A stretch of 64,000 bases of DNA, from positions 1-64,000 of IMG/VR virus record IMGVR_UViG_3300006793_000018; one strand, 5' to 3'. Under the pieces are notes generated by a model. That model made no database searches, had not been told where the DNA came from, and saw nothing but the letters and a program-made list of their open reading frames with translations. Each line of letters opens with the position of its first letter. Position 1 is the first letter of the stretch. Source of the DNA: a virus. The position numbers were made by a program, and so were the translations under genes. Positions 33,580-41,824 of this stretch are shown in pieces.

Positions 33580-35172
33580 ATGCCTCAAGTCTTCAACCCA
33601 GGACATAGACCAAGTGCGCCGCTTGATCCTACTGCTTTGGTGTATTGCACGGCTGACGAGGTAGCAGAGTTCTTGCAATTGCCACTTCCCGACCCAATTT
33701 CATTGTCAGCCGACACTACGATCACAACAGGAAAAATCAACATCCCTATCAGCGGCGTCGAATACCGAAGGTGGAAAATCGATGCCACTACAAACATCAC
33801 GGTGTACGATGACGATGACCCTATTGGCAAAACCTACACTGTTCTTGACGCAATAGGGGGGGGCAGCGGCAATGTTCATGTTCGAGCAACACAGGCAGAT
33901 GATGGAACGTCCTTTACAATTGCCAAAAACGCTCAAATTCAAATAAATCACGCTTTAACAAACAGCAAGGAGAGGGGTTTGACCAAATCTCATGTTGAGA
34001 ATTTGATCCTCAAGAAGCAAGACTACATCGATCAAGTATGTCGTATGTCTTGGCGTCCTCGAATCGTAGTCGATGAATATCAAAATTTTACCACTTTCAA
34101 ACCATATCGAAGGCGATACTACACGGATTATGTCGGCGCAGTTTATTTGAGGCATCGTGCAATTCAAAGAATACTTCGACTTGGCGTTTGGCAAAGCGAC
34201 TATTATCGTGAATTGGGCGGTGCAAGAACATGCATGAAGGTCAAAGAGCCAACAGAGATTGGTGCAGCAGGTACGGAAAAAATCTTCATTTGCAATGGTA
34301 CTGCCCATACTATCGCAATGCAAAACGGAGCAAGTTCAAACCAATGGCAATCGGACTTTGGAGCAAAAACCATCGCCCAAAACATTTCCAATCTGATCAA
34401 CAAAGATGTCGCCACTTCCCGATCAGCAATTGCAATAGGGGATTTGAAAGAACACGACAAACAATTGTACCTTCACGACGAATTTTTGGCAGTTGCAAAC
34501 AGTGATGAGGGTGATGGAAAAATAGTCATCACATCGTTGCGATCAACAGAAGAAGGTGAATCAAACACCATTGCAACGACCAATCCTGATGTGTTTGTAT
34601 TCTCTTTAGGCACAGATGTCTCAGCAAATATCACCTCAGTTGCAGGAGCCAATTTCACAGTCGATGATGCAGGGTCATTTACCAAAACAAACGGTTTGGT
34701 TTATTTCACAATAGGTTCGACCACACACATTGCTCGATGCACCAGATCAGGGAACACCTTCACAGTGGTTGATGATGCAACAGGAGGAACAATTGCTGCA
34801 TTAGCCACAGATGTCATTGTGAAGCAACAACGCTTGAACGTTGATATGAATGACGAAGAACGCCAATACGATTGGTGGTCGATGGAAGACAACGGAGCCA
34901 TAATGTTCAACAACCAATATCCATTTTATGAGAATCATTCGTTGAAGGTGTCCTACATTTATGGTGAGCGTTATCTTGACAAGGTGATCAAAGAAGTGTG
35001 TATCAAAATGGTGGCAATTGACATTATTATGACGGATGACTACACTGTTCTCTTTCCAGAAGGTTCGTCCAATATCGATCTAAACGCAAAGATCCAAAAG
35101 ATGGAGGAGGAAGTGAAGCGAATGCTTGTTCCATATCAAGAAACCATCATTGTCGCAGGGATGGGTGGTTGA
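33580..35172 (+). CDS. Probable head-tail connector (adaptor) with insertion domain
   Basis: This 530-residue protein begins with a helical segment typical of gp6/gp15-type adaptors (YCTADEVAEFLQLPLPDP). A region with repeated Tyr/Arg follows (KPYRRRYYTDYVGAVYLRHR), and it ends with a long helix (NAKIQKMEEEVKRMLVPYQE). Between are beta-rich stretches (about residues 225-420) that make it much longer than common adaptors. Its place between capsid and tail-terminator-like genes supports the neck role. Homology is not certain by eye. Confidence 0.5.
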   Translation: MPQVFNPGHRPSAPLDPTALVYCTADEVAEFLQLPLPDPISLSADTTITTGKINIPISGVEYRRWKIDATTNITVYDDDDPIGKTYTVLDAIGGGSGNVHVRATQADDGTSFTIAKNAQIQINHALTNSKERGLTKSHVENLILKKQDYIDQVCRMSWRPRIVVDEYQNFTTFKPYRRRYYTDYVGAVYLRHRAIQRILRLGVWQSDYYRELGGARTCMKVKEPTEIGAAGTEKIFICNGTAHTIAMQNGASSNQWQSDFGAKTIAQNISNLINKDVATSRSAIAIGDLKEHDKQLYLHDEFLAVANSDEGDGKIVITSLRSTEEGESNTIATTNPDVFVFSLGTDVSANITSVAGANFTVDDAGSFTKTNGLVYFTIGSTTHIARCTRSGNTFTVVDDATGGTIAALATDVIVKQQRLNVDMNDEERQYDWWSMEDNGAIMFNNQYPFYENHSLKVSYIYGERYLDKVIKEVCIKMVAIDIIMTDDYTVLFPEGSSNIDLNAKIQKMEEEVKRMLVPYQETIIVAGMGG

Positions 35173-35173
35173 T

Positions 35174-35437
35174 TTGATTATCATCGCCGTCGTTGCAAAT
35201 CATGATAAAATTATGAAATTGTCAAAGGAGTTGTCTGTTTTAGCAGACGATGCCATAAATGGGGGGGTGCGTGATCTTGAAGAAAAGATGCTTCTCGAAG
35301 AGAAAAAAATGAATGAAGCGGATGGTCATGATTATACTGAGGAACAGTTGAAAGAAATTGTTGCAGCGAGGCTAAAAAACAATCATTTTTCTCGCAATAT
35401 CGATGACAAAATACAAAAAATGAAGGAGGTTATGTGA
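35174..35437 (+). CDS. Small helical neck-region protein
   Basis: I choose TTG 35174 after GGGTGG (87 residues); GTG 35165 is nearly equivalent and the frame is open to 35126. The protein is helical and charged (KIMKLSKELSVLADDAINGG, DLEEKMLLEEKKMNEADG). Its stop overlaps the next start (TGATG). Head-tail joining by position; no family recognised. Confidence 0.6.
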   Translation: MIIIAVVANHDKIMKLSKELSVLADDAINGGVRDLEEKMLLEEKKMNEADGHDYTEEQLKEIVAARLKNNHFSRNIDDKIQKMKEVM

Positions 35438-35874
35438 TGGCAAAGGATGCAATTGAGTCGATCCGTGATCTGCTGAATGCCCAATGGAACCTTTCTCCAA
35501 AGCCTTCGATTGAAGACATTGCTGTTCTTGATCGGGGCGAGGGAAAGCGAACTCGTCTTCAAGACCAAGACGTGATCCGTATTTTTGAAACCGCTCACAA
35601 TGAAGCGCAACCAGAATTGTTGTTTGACTTTGTAAATATCCATGTCAATTTAACCATCGATGTTCGTACATCAAAGGGGAGAAAGAGACTGGGCGCACTT
35701 CGAGATGAGGTTCGGCGGATCATCCATAAGTTCCGAAAGGGCAATGGAAACGACTTTGACAGGGTTATCTTCAAGACGAGAACCGATTTGTCGGATCGTA
35801 GCAAGGGGTTATTCCGATACACACTTCAAGCAGAAGTTATCACATTCAGCGAAGTTCTGGAAACAATCACATAA
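35437..35874 (+). CDS. Probable tail terminator or neck protein
   Basis: A strong Shine-Dalgarno sequence (AAGGAGG) 7 bases before ATG 35437 decides the start; 145 residues. The alternating pattern NIHVNLTIDVRTSKGRKRLGAL, a helix with RDEVRRIIHKFRK, and a late strand YTLQAEVITFSEV fits the alpha/beta tail-terminator fold. It lies directly before the tail-tube gene, as terminators usually do. Assignment rests on pattern and place. Confidence 0.55.
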   Translation: MAKDAIESIRDLLNAQWNLSPKPSIEDIAVLDRGEGKRTRLQDQDVIRIFETAHNEAQPELLFDFVNIHVNLTIDVRTSKGRKRLGALRDEVRRIIHKFRKGNGNDFDRVIFKTRTDLSDRSKGLFRYTLQAEVITFSEVLETIT

Positions 35875-35888
35875 AATGAGGCGATAAA

Positions 35889-38045
35889 ATGGTGAACACG
35901 ATATTCAAGGGCGACATTGCAGAAGTGTCATGGGGCAAAGAGACTGGATTGATTGCAACAGGAGATACAACGACTGATGGATGGGCGTCCTCCGCCCCAG
36001 TTGGAAACACCAGTTTGATCACAATTGGATCAGATGCACCTTGGGTGGCAACGGGTCCAGTCCTCCTAATTCCAGAGAATGCTTTGGTCGGCTGTGTTAT
36101 GACAATCAGCGCGGGCGGGAATTTTGCTTCCGATGATTTTGCAACCACCCGTCGAACCTACTACATCATTGCAAGTGATCAATCGGCAGGTACAATCACG
36201 GTTCAACCTGCATTGGTAAGTGGCACAGCAATCGCAGCAGCAAATGATGTGATGAAAATTCATTCCATCCGCTGCCCAACATTTGACTCTGCAACTCAAG
36301 TTCGCACGGATCAATTCTTTGGACTCCTTGATTCTTTCAGCCTCCCTGAGCCTGAGATTGATGTTCGACAGCAACACATCATCGGCATGGGTCGAGATGT
36401 GAACGTCCTTACAAGCGGCAAAGAAACCCTCGCTGGAGGAAGCATGTCGCTTAACGCTCACACCCTCCGCTGGTTGAAATACGCACTTGGGGGCGTTAGT
36501 TCTCGATCAAACAATGGAGAGTTATCTCACGCCACAGTCGCAAATACAATCCTAACCGCTCGACCTCTTCATCTCAAAGATGCAGTTGCAACCCTTTTAC
36601 AGTGTACCGCTCAAGTGGTTGGAGCAACAGGAGTTGACACAATTACGGCAATTGCAGGTACGGCCATGACTGGTTTGGGTGTTGATAAGGCTGGCAAGAA
36701 TTTGTTGATCGGTTTGACTTCATCAACTCATGCCACTCCAACAAGCATCACACTTGGAGCCGCTTATACGACGGTTCACGATCAAGTCTCTGCTGATGGC
36801 GGCATATTCAAGCACGTCAGCACAGGAGGTGCTTTGACATACGGATCATACACTGAACTTGTAGGAGCGAATGTTAATGGTTGCTTGGACATTGATACAG
36901 GTGCGGTCAATAACGCCCGAACCGATGGTACGCTCGCCCTGCTTCCAGCGATCACGGCAAGCATCGCAATCGATGACATTCGAGTAAAGGTCGGAACGAC
37001 CACGGCGGCAAAATTCACGGCTGGCGAATATATCGGAATCATTGACAAAAATAGCCATTCCATACCTGGTGCTGATGCAACTTTGCCTACGGTATTCAAG
37101 CATGAAATCCGAAGAGTCATCGCAGCGGTTGGTGATTATGTCTATGTTGAGGAACCATTCCTTTTCGCACACACTCTTGACGAATGTGGAGTCGAGAGGC
37201 TTTCATATCTCGATGACGATAAGCGAGGAAGCCCTCACATTGATTCAACCACCAAGGAATTGAAGAATGGCGTATCTCACACCATGTTTGGTGGCACTCG
37301 TTTGCCAACTTTCATGATTGAGCAATCATTCCGATCAACGGATGAAAGCCCAGGAACAAATCAGTTGCTCCGACTGTATAACGGTTGCAAAATTGAATCA
37401 GCAACTGTCAATGCAAACAGCGAGGGTGAATTGAAAATGGATCTATCCTACGAAGCAACTCGGCACTACACCGATACTGGCGGAGATATGGTTCCACATC
37501 GTATGTTTGAAACAACTGCAAACACAGCAGCAAATCGTAAAGTGAGTGGAATCGCTGTCAATGGTGAAAAGCCGTATCTGTTCCAAGACATTTCAATTGA
37601 GGTCTTTGGCGCACCAGTTCTCCGTGGCACTCAATTTGAGTTCCAGATCACAAACGGAAATGAAGCAAGGCATTACATCCGTGGGTATGAAGGGAGCGCA
37701 TCGGATTCCGATCATGTCCAATTGGGAAGCACCTCAACAGCATTTGAGATCACAGAATCAAAGAGAGCATACGCCTTCCGGTTCTCAGCCATCGTTGAAG
37801 ACGACCGACTCTGGGAGCAAGTTCGCACTCGAAAGCACCATCTCAACTCAAATGACATTGTTCTTCGCTTGAAGAAACGAGGATCACACGCTACGAGGGA
37901 ATCGGCAACCATCACCCTCGAAGACTACACCATCGTGAAAGCAGATCACCAAGTACCTGATGACAAAGGAGCCGTCATTGTTGAAGTTGATTTGCTTGTG
38001 CGCCATCTTAAAGTGGAAGAGAACTCACCTTATTTGGCACTTTGA
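35889..38045 (+). CDS. Major tail tube protein, enlarged
   Basis: The 718-residue protein follows the terminator-like gene and precedes the tail-assembly chaperones, the normal tail-tube position. It is beta-rich, with a tube-like stretch (DVRQQHIIGMGRDVNVLTSG followed by SMSLNAHTLRWLKYALGG at about 160-200) and late strands (YLFQDISIEVFGAPVLRG). Tube proteins are usually 150-450 residues, so this one carries large extra domains, probably displayed on the tail surface. High Ala/Gly/Thr content and C-ending codons fit an abundant structural protein. Confidence 0.65.
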   Translation: MVNTIFKGDIAEVSWGKETGLIATGDTTTDGWASSAPVGNTSLITIGSDAPWVATGPVLLIPENALVGCVMTISAGGNFASDDFATTRRTYYIIASDQSAGTITVQPALVSGTAIAAANDVMKIHSIRCPTFDSATQVRTDQFFGLLDSFSLPEPEIDVRQQHIIGMGRDVNVLTSGKETLAGGSMSLNAHTLRWLKYALGGVSSRSNNGELSHATVANTILTARPLHLKDAVATLLQCTAQVVGATGVDTITAIAGTAMTGLGVDKAGKNLLIGLTSSTHATPTSITLGAAYTTVHDQVSADGGIFKHVSTGGALTYGSYTELVGANVNGCLDIDTGAVNNARTDGTLALLPAITASIAIDDIRVKVGTTTAAKFTAGEYIGIIDKNSHSIPGADATLPTVFKHEIRRVIAAVGDYVYVEEPFLFAHTLDECGVERLSYLDDDKRGSPHIDSTTKELKNGVSHTMFGGTRLPTFMIEQSFRSTDESPGTNQLLRLYNGCKIESATVNANSEGELKMDLSYEATRHYTDTGGDMVPHRMFETTANTAANRKVSGIAVNGEKPYLFQDISIEVFGAPVLRGTQFEFQITNGNEARHYIRGYEGSASDSDHVQLGSTSTAFEITESKRAYAFRFSAIVEDDRLWEQVRTRKHHLNSNDIVLRLKKRGSHATRESATITLEDYTIVKADHQVPDDKGAVIVEVDLLVRHLKVEENSPYLAL

Positions 38046-38084
38046 TAGTGAGCCTTTAAGACAAATACAGGACAGGGATTTATC

Positions 38085-38453
38085 ATGCGAATTGTAGGAT
38101 TTGTGATGTTTAATGGGCAGAGAGTACCAGTTGACTGGTCAATTGTAGGAACTAAGATCGAACACGGAGTCGGCTTAAGTGCAGATAATGTTCAAATGTT
38201 CATCAATCTTCCAACTTATGTTGATGAATCAGGAGAAGGATTGGCTCAGGCTGTTGAAGAAGTTGTATCGACCACATCAGGAAAATATGGCGATATGCTT
38301 GTGAACGATCTTCGTGTGATGTTGAGTCAAAGAGATCTCCCCACATACGGCAACAAAACAGACTTAATTGCACGTTTGGTCAAAGACGATGCAACCCCAG
38401 TTGTTGAAGAAGTATCAACTACCGAAGAGGTGAGCGATGATGGCGAAGCGTGA
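38085..38453 (+). CDS. Protein with C-terminal SAP-like domain in tail module
   Basis: The 122-residue protein has a beta-rich start (MRIVGFVMFNGQRVPVDWSI) and an acidic, Val-rich linker. It then has YGDMLVNDLRVMLSQRDLPTYG, then KTDLIARL, a SAP-like helix-loop-helix. The layout (beta domain, acidic linker, SAP helix pair) parallels the protein at 31907, so the two are probably paralogues placed after the capsid and tail-tube genes respectively. It overlaps the first chaperone gene. Confidence 0.6.
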   Translation: MRIVGFVMFNGQRVPVDWSIVGTKIEHGVGLSADNVQMFINLPTYVDESGEGLAQAVEEVVSTTSGKYGDMLVNDLRVMLSQRDLPTYGNKTDLIARLVKDDATPVVEEVSTTEEVSDDGEA

Positions 38454-38796
38454 TGCCTTCATCCTCAGCAATACTCCGACTGAACATCTCCTTGAAACTC
38501 CAATGGGGGAATTGGTCGTTTATGTCAAGCAACTTTCTTGGGTTGAACAGCAAGACGCTATGTCTCGCTTTGTTTCTTTCAAAACAGACTCCGAAGGAGT
38601 TGTTGCACCAGACATCGATTTGGGCGGATATTGGCGGTATGTTTTGACCAACTGTGTGGTCGAAACCGAACCCGCCCTTTCTAAGAAAGATCTTCTAAAC
38701 TTGCACCCCGATGTAGGAAATGCAATCCGAACCGTACTACCTGATCTCAATCAAATTATTGGTCAATTTGCAGGTGGCGTTAGCCCTTTGGAGTAG
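38440..38796 (+). CDS. Tail assembly chaperone, first frame (gpG-like)
   Basis: Start ATG 38440, 6 bases after GAGGTGA (ATG 38437 is adjacent). The 118-residue protein lies between tail tube and tape measure and has the small alpha/beta look of gpG-like chaperones (GELVVYVKQLSWVEQQDAMS, then VGNAIRTVLPDLNQIIG). It ends GVSPLE-stop, and the last codons contain the slippery heptamer C-CCT-TTG, allowing a -1 shift into the next frame. Such chaperones coat the tape measure protein during tail assembly. Confidence 0.75.
   Translation: MAKRDAFILSNTPTEHLLETPMGELVVYVKQLSWVEQQDAMSRFVSFKTDSEGVVAPDIDLGGYWRYVLTNCVVETEPALSKKDLLNLHPDVGNAIRTVLPDLNQIIGQFAGGVSPLE
38784..38790 (+). promoter_or_regulatory. Programmed -1 ribosomal frameshift site CCCTTTG
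   Basis: The heptamer fits X-XXY-YYZ (C-CCT-TTG) in the zero frame of the first chaperone, two codons before its TAG stop. The -1 frame is open from exactly this point (an in-frame TAG lies at 38781) into the next reading frame. This mirrors the lambda G/GT arrangement. Frame arithmetic was done by hand. Confidence 0.75.
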
Positions 38797-39146
38797 GGTA
38801 CGAGGATTTGGTTGCTTTTCTTGATGAAGATCTGCCAGAAGAGGATCGGCCTCAACTCAATCTTTCCCAAGCAACCATTTTATCGTACCAAGCAATTACA
38901 TTCGCCCTTGGAACGCATTTCAACTGCCCCCCCCATTTTTGGGATGATCAGCCTCCAGATCGGGTTCTGCTCGATTACATGATTGTGCGAGCAGCCGCAG
39001 ATAAGAAGGCGGAGATGCTCGAACGGATGAAGAAACAGGCAGAAAGGCAAATGAAACACGGAAGAGGCAATAAGGGGCAACCACTACGCACAACAAGCGA
39101 TGCCGACTTCTTTGAGCGTCATAATCAAAAAATAAGTGGTGATTAA
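38784..39146 (+). CDS. Tail assembly chaperone frameshift extension (gpT-like)
   Basis: This reading frame is best read as the -1 extension of the first chaperone, giving P-F-G-V-G-Y-E-D-L-V-A-F-L-D after the slip. An independent TTG start at 38808 is possible but has no good ribosome-binding site. The extension of about 120 residues ends in a charged helix (KKAEMLERMKKQAERQMK) and overlaps the tape measure start. In lambda the G-T fusion recruits tail-tube subunits to the tape measure. Confidence 0.7.
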   Translation, partial: PFGVGYEDLVAFLDEDLPEEDRPQLNLSQATILSYQAITFALGTHFNCPPHFWDDQPPDRVLLDYMIVRAAADKKAEMLERMKKQAERQMKHGRGNKGQPLRTTSDADFFERHNQKISGD

Positions 39147-40569
39147 GATCGGACAACTTGACGAATATGTTTCATCTCTCGCTAAGATGAATGTTCTCAA
39201 CAAGAAAAACGCAAAATCAGCAAATCTTCTCAACATTCAATACAAACTGATGCAAAAGACATTTGGCCCATTTTTAGATCTGTTTATCGACACCAAAAAC
39301 ACATTTGAAACTGCCAAAGAAGTGCTTCCTAAATTCACCGACGAGGTGGAAAAGGTGGGAGAGGCTGTTGAGGTGGCAATGGGTCCAATTGGGTTGATGT
39401 TGAAGGCAATTCGTATGATGAACACTTCTATGATCATGATCTTAGGTATTTTTGCCGCCGTTGGTGCTGCGGTATATTTGCTTTCGTCTTACGTAGGAGA
39501 GGGCGCAGGGAATTTTGAAATTCTCAACAAAGTCGGTGAAGCATCTAAGGGATTATTCGCAGCGATCAAGGATACTTTTGACACACTAATGGGGGCGTTA
39601 GGAGGATTTGATTTTGAAGGCACAGCAACAGTTGTGTTGGCAGGTTTGCAGGGAATTTTTGATGGTTTAGGGATGATCCTGATCGTATTTATCACTCTTT
39701 ACACAGAGATTATATTGGGAATTGGCACAATCGTACAAAAGATGGAGGAAGCAGGTATGATCCAAAGAATAATCGATTCAATTGGGGTTTTGGTCGGCTC
39801 AGTTGCTGTTGCTTTTGGGTTCATCTTCTCGGCTCTTGATGAGACTGGATTTACCTTTGAAGACTTACTCGACGGTATTCGCTCGTCGTTTGACATGGTG
39901 ATCAAATTTCTTTTCAGTAGCGGCCTCATTGAATTTGTAGTGAGGGTGATCGAACTGATTTCGGCTGTTTGGTCAATTATTATCGTTGTTTTTGGCGCAC
40001 TTGTGTCGATATACATCAAAGTGTGGGCGAGACTCGGACCTCCGATGGTTAGGTTCGTCCTTGCTGTATTCGCATTCTTGGATCCAATTGTTCGGATTGT
40101 CACAGGGATTTTAGGGGTGATTATGGACAAAGTGATGCAATTGATTACTTGGTTATTGCCGTATTTCTCCGCAGGAATGGGTACGCTCATGGAAACACTT
40201 GAACCCATCATCGATAAGGTCGCATGGCTGATAGACGGAATTAGTTCCGTGGTCAGTAGCGTTGGTGGCAAGATAAGCGGTGCTGCTGACTACTTGGGAT
40301 TCAGCGATGGTGGAGTAGCAAGCGGTCCATCCAGTGGCTATCCGGTAGCATTACATGGAACAGAAGCAGTTGTTCCACTTCCTGACGGGCGAACGATCCC
40401 TGTTTCGATAAAAGGCGACATGGGCGGTGGAGGAAGCACAAATAACATCACCATTAACGTCAGCGGAGGAGGCAATGCAAAGGAGATTGCAAAGGCTGTT
40501 AGTGAGGAAGTTAGCAAGGTCATGCGAACCAAATCACGTGGCAATTCCTACACAAGGGGCGTGATTTGA
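39136..40569 (+). CDS. Tape measure protein
   Basis: The 477-residue protein starts at GTG 39136, overlapping the chaperone frame. It has long hydrophobic helices (for example MNTSMIMILGIFAAVGAAVY, LIEFVVRVIELISAVWSIII). Its C-terminus GYPVALHGTEAVVPLPDGRT is characteristic of tape measure proteins, and a Gly/Asn-rich end follows. At about 0.15 nm per residue the tail would be near 70 nm if the rule holds. It sets tail length and may help DNA cross the host membrane. Confidence 0.85.
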   Translation: MVIKIGQLDEYVSSLAKMNVLNKKNAKSANLLNIQYKLMQKTFGPFLDLFIDTKNTFETAKEVLPKFTDEVEKVGEAVEVAMGPIGLMLKAIRMMNTSMIMILGIFAAVGAAVYLLSSYVGEGAGNFEILNKVGEASKGLFAAIKDTFDTLMGALGGFDFEGTATVVLAGLQGIFDGLGMILIVFITLYTEIILGIGTIVQKMEEAGMIQRIIDSIGVLVGSVAVAFGFIFSALDETGFTFEDLLDGIRSSFDMVIKFLFSSGLIEFVVRVIELISAVWSIIIVVFGALVSIYIKVWARLGPPMVRFVLAVFAFLDPIVRIVTGILGVIMDKVMQLITWLLPYFSAGMGTLMETLEPIIDKVAWLIDGISSVVSSVGGKISGAADYLGFSDGGVASGPSSGYPVALHGTEAVVPLPDGRTIPVSIKGDMGGGGSTNNITINVSGGGNAKEIAKAVSEEVSKVMRTKSRGNSYTRGVI

Positions 40570-41819
40570 TGCCAATGATCCAATTGATCCGTCGTGATGG
40601 AGGGGTTGTTGAACTGGAAGCGACTAATATCTCCTTATCAGTTCAAAGAAACATTATCGGTCCTCACCCGATCCCTCTGTTAGCCACACGTGCAGCCTTA
40701 GACCTGAACACTCCATCTCTCGCCATCACCGTTGAAGGAGTGATTAGTGATGACGAAAAACCAACCCCTGGTGTTGGAGCAAACATGAGCATAGATTTGT
40801 CACTGGCATTTGGCGCAGCAGGTGCAACTTCTTGGTGTGGATCATTGAATTTGCTTTGGAGCGCAATGATTGACGAGATGGAGGATGTCGTTATTTCTTT
40901 CCGCACAAAGGGTCAAGTTGATGCCGGTTTGGGTGAAAAAAATCAATTGTTTTTGAAGAACGGTAGCGCATCAAACGTCGTTGACACCACCAGCATCATT
41001 TACACGGACATATCCTCGACCACTAATACCAGCACCCTTTCAACTGCGATTCAAAATGCTTTGAATGGATCGAGCATCAAGGTCGATGGAATTACAACTG
41101 CATTTACGAACGTTTGTACCGTATCTTCTAAGGCAGGACAAGCAGCATCGATTTCGTTTGAAACTCAAAATGGATCATCAGGAGCATACGCAAATGAATT
41201 GATTGAGATTGGAAACGATGTAGTGGGTGAATCAGGAAACATACTCGTCGTGGTTGAGAAAAGTGCGTCAGCAAGTTCTCAGTCTTGGACAAATCAATTC
41301 TTCGTATCTAACATGCGTGGTGGAGTGGATCCTGTTAAATTGACAAGAGGAGATAAATTGCAAGATCTTCTCAACATGATTGTCAACCCAAGTGTGGGCG
41401 GGGGATTGATTAGCCCACAAGTTTTGGCAGGTTCAATGATTGATTTGCCAAATTCAATAGCGTCAGTTGATTCATCACAGTTCTTAAACATTGGAAATGC
41501 AAAAGCCGTGAGAAAATATATTGTGGGGATCAGAATCCCTTACGAATCCCTTGCATCTTCCGTTAGTGGGAATCGAGAGTTGAGGCAATTTTTGATACCT
41601 TCGGGACCTGGCACTGATATTTCTTCTAACTCGAATACTGAGATTTACGATCCGTTTGAAACAATCAACAACAAGACTGTTCGCCCAAGTCCTTTCACCA
41701 ATCAAGGGGTCGCAATCCCTGCCGTGGTTAGCACCTTTGATCCTGGTTATGAGGCCGGTGATTCTGTCTGGAACTACTCTCTCACCATGCTCCCAGTTGA
41801 ACAATTGATCGGGTTGTGA
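40569..41819 (+). CDS. Probable distal tail or baseplate protein
   Basis: I start at ATG 40569 (TGATG overlap with the tape measure stop), giving 416 residues. The protein is beta-rich (MIQLIRRDGGVVELEATNIS, YIVGIRIPYESLASSVSG) without catalytic motifs. The first gene after the tape measure normally encodes the distal tail protein, which is the basis for this call. Confidence 0.5.
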   Translation: MPMIQLIRRDGGVVELEATNISLSVQRNIIGPHPIPLLATRAALDLNTPSLAITVEGVISDDEKPTPGVGANMSIDLSLAFGAAGATSWCGSLNLLWSAMIDEMEDVVISFRTKGQVDAGLGEKNQLFLKNGSASNVVDTTSIIYTDISSTTNTSTLSTAIQNALNGSSIKVDGITTAFTNVCTVSSKAGQAASISFETQNGSSGAYANELIEIGNDVVGESGNILVVVEKSASASSQSWTNQFFVSNMRGGVDPVKLTRGDKLQDLLNMIVNPSVGGGLISPQVLAGSMIDLPNSIASVDSSQFLNIGNAKAVRKYIVGIRIPYESLASSVSGNRELRQFLIPSGPGTDISSNSNTEIYDPFETINNKTVRPSPFTNQGVAIPAVVSTFDPGYEAGDSVWNYSLTMLPVEQLIGL

Positions 41820-41824
41820 GATAC

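Noticed and set aside
39699-40271. 190-codon antisense frame over the tape measure gene
   Set aside because: The sense product has tape-measure features; the Ile/Thr/Pro-rich antisense frame is a by-product of hydrophobic codons.
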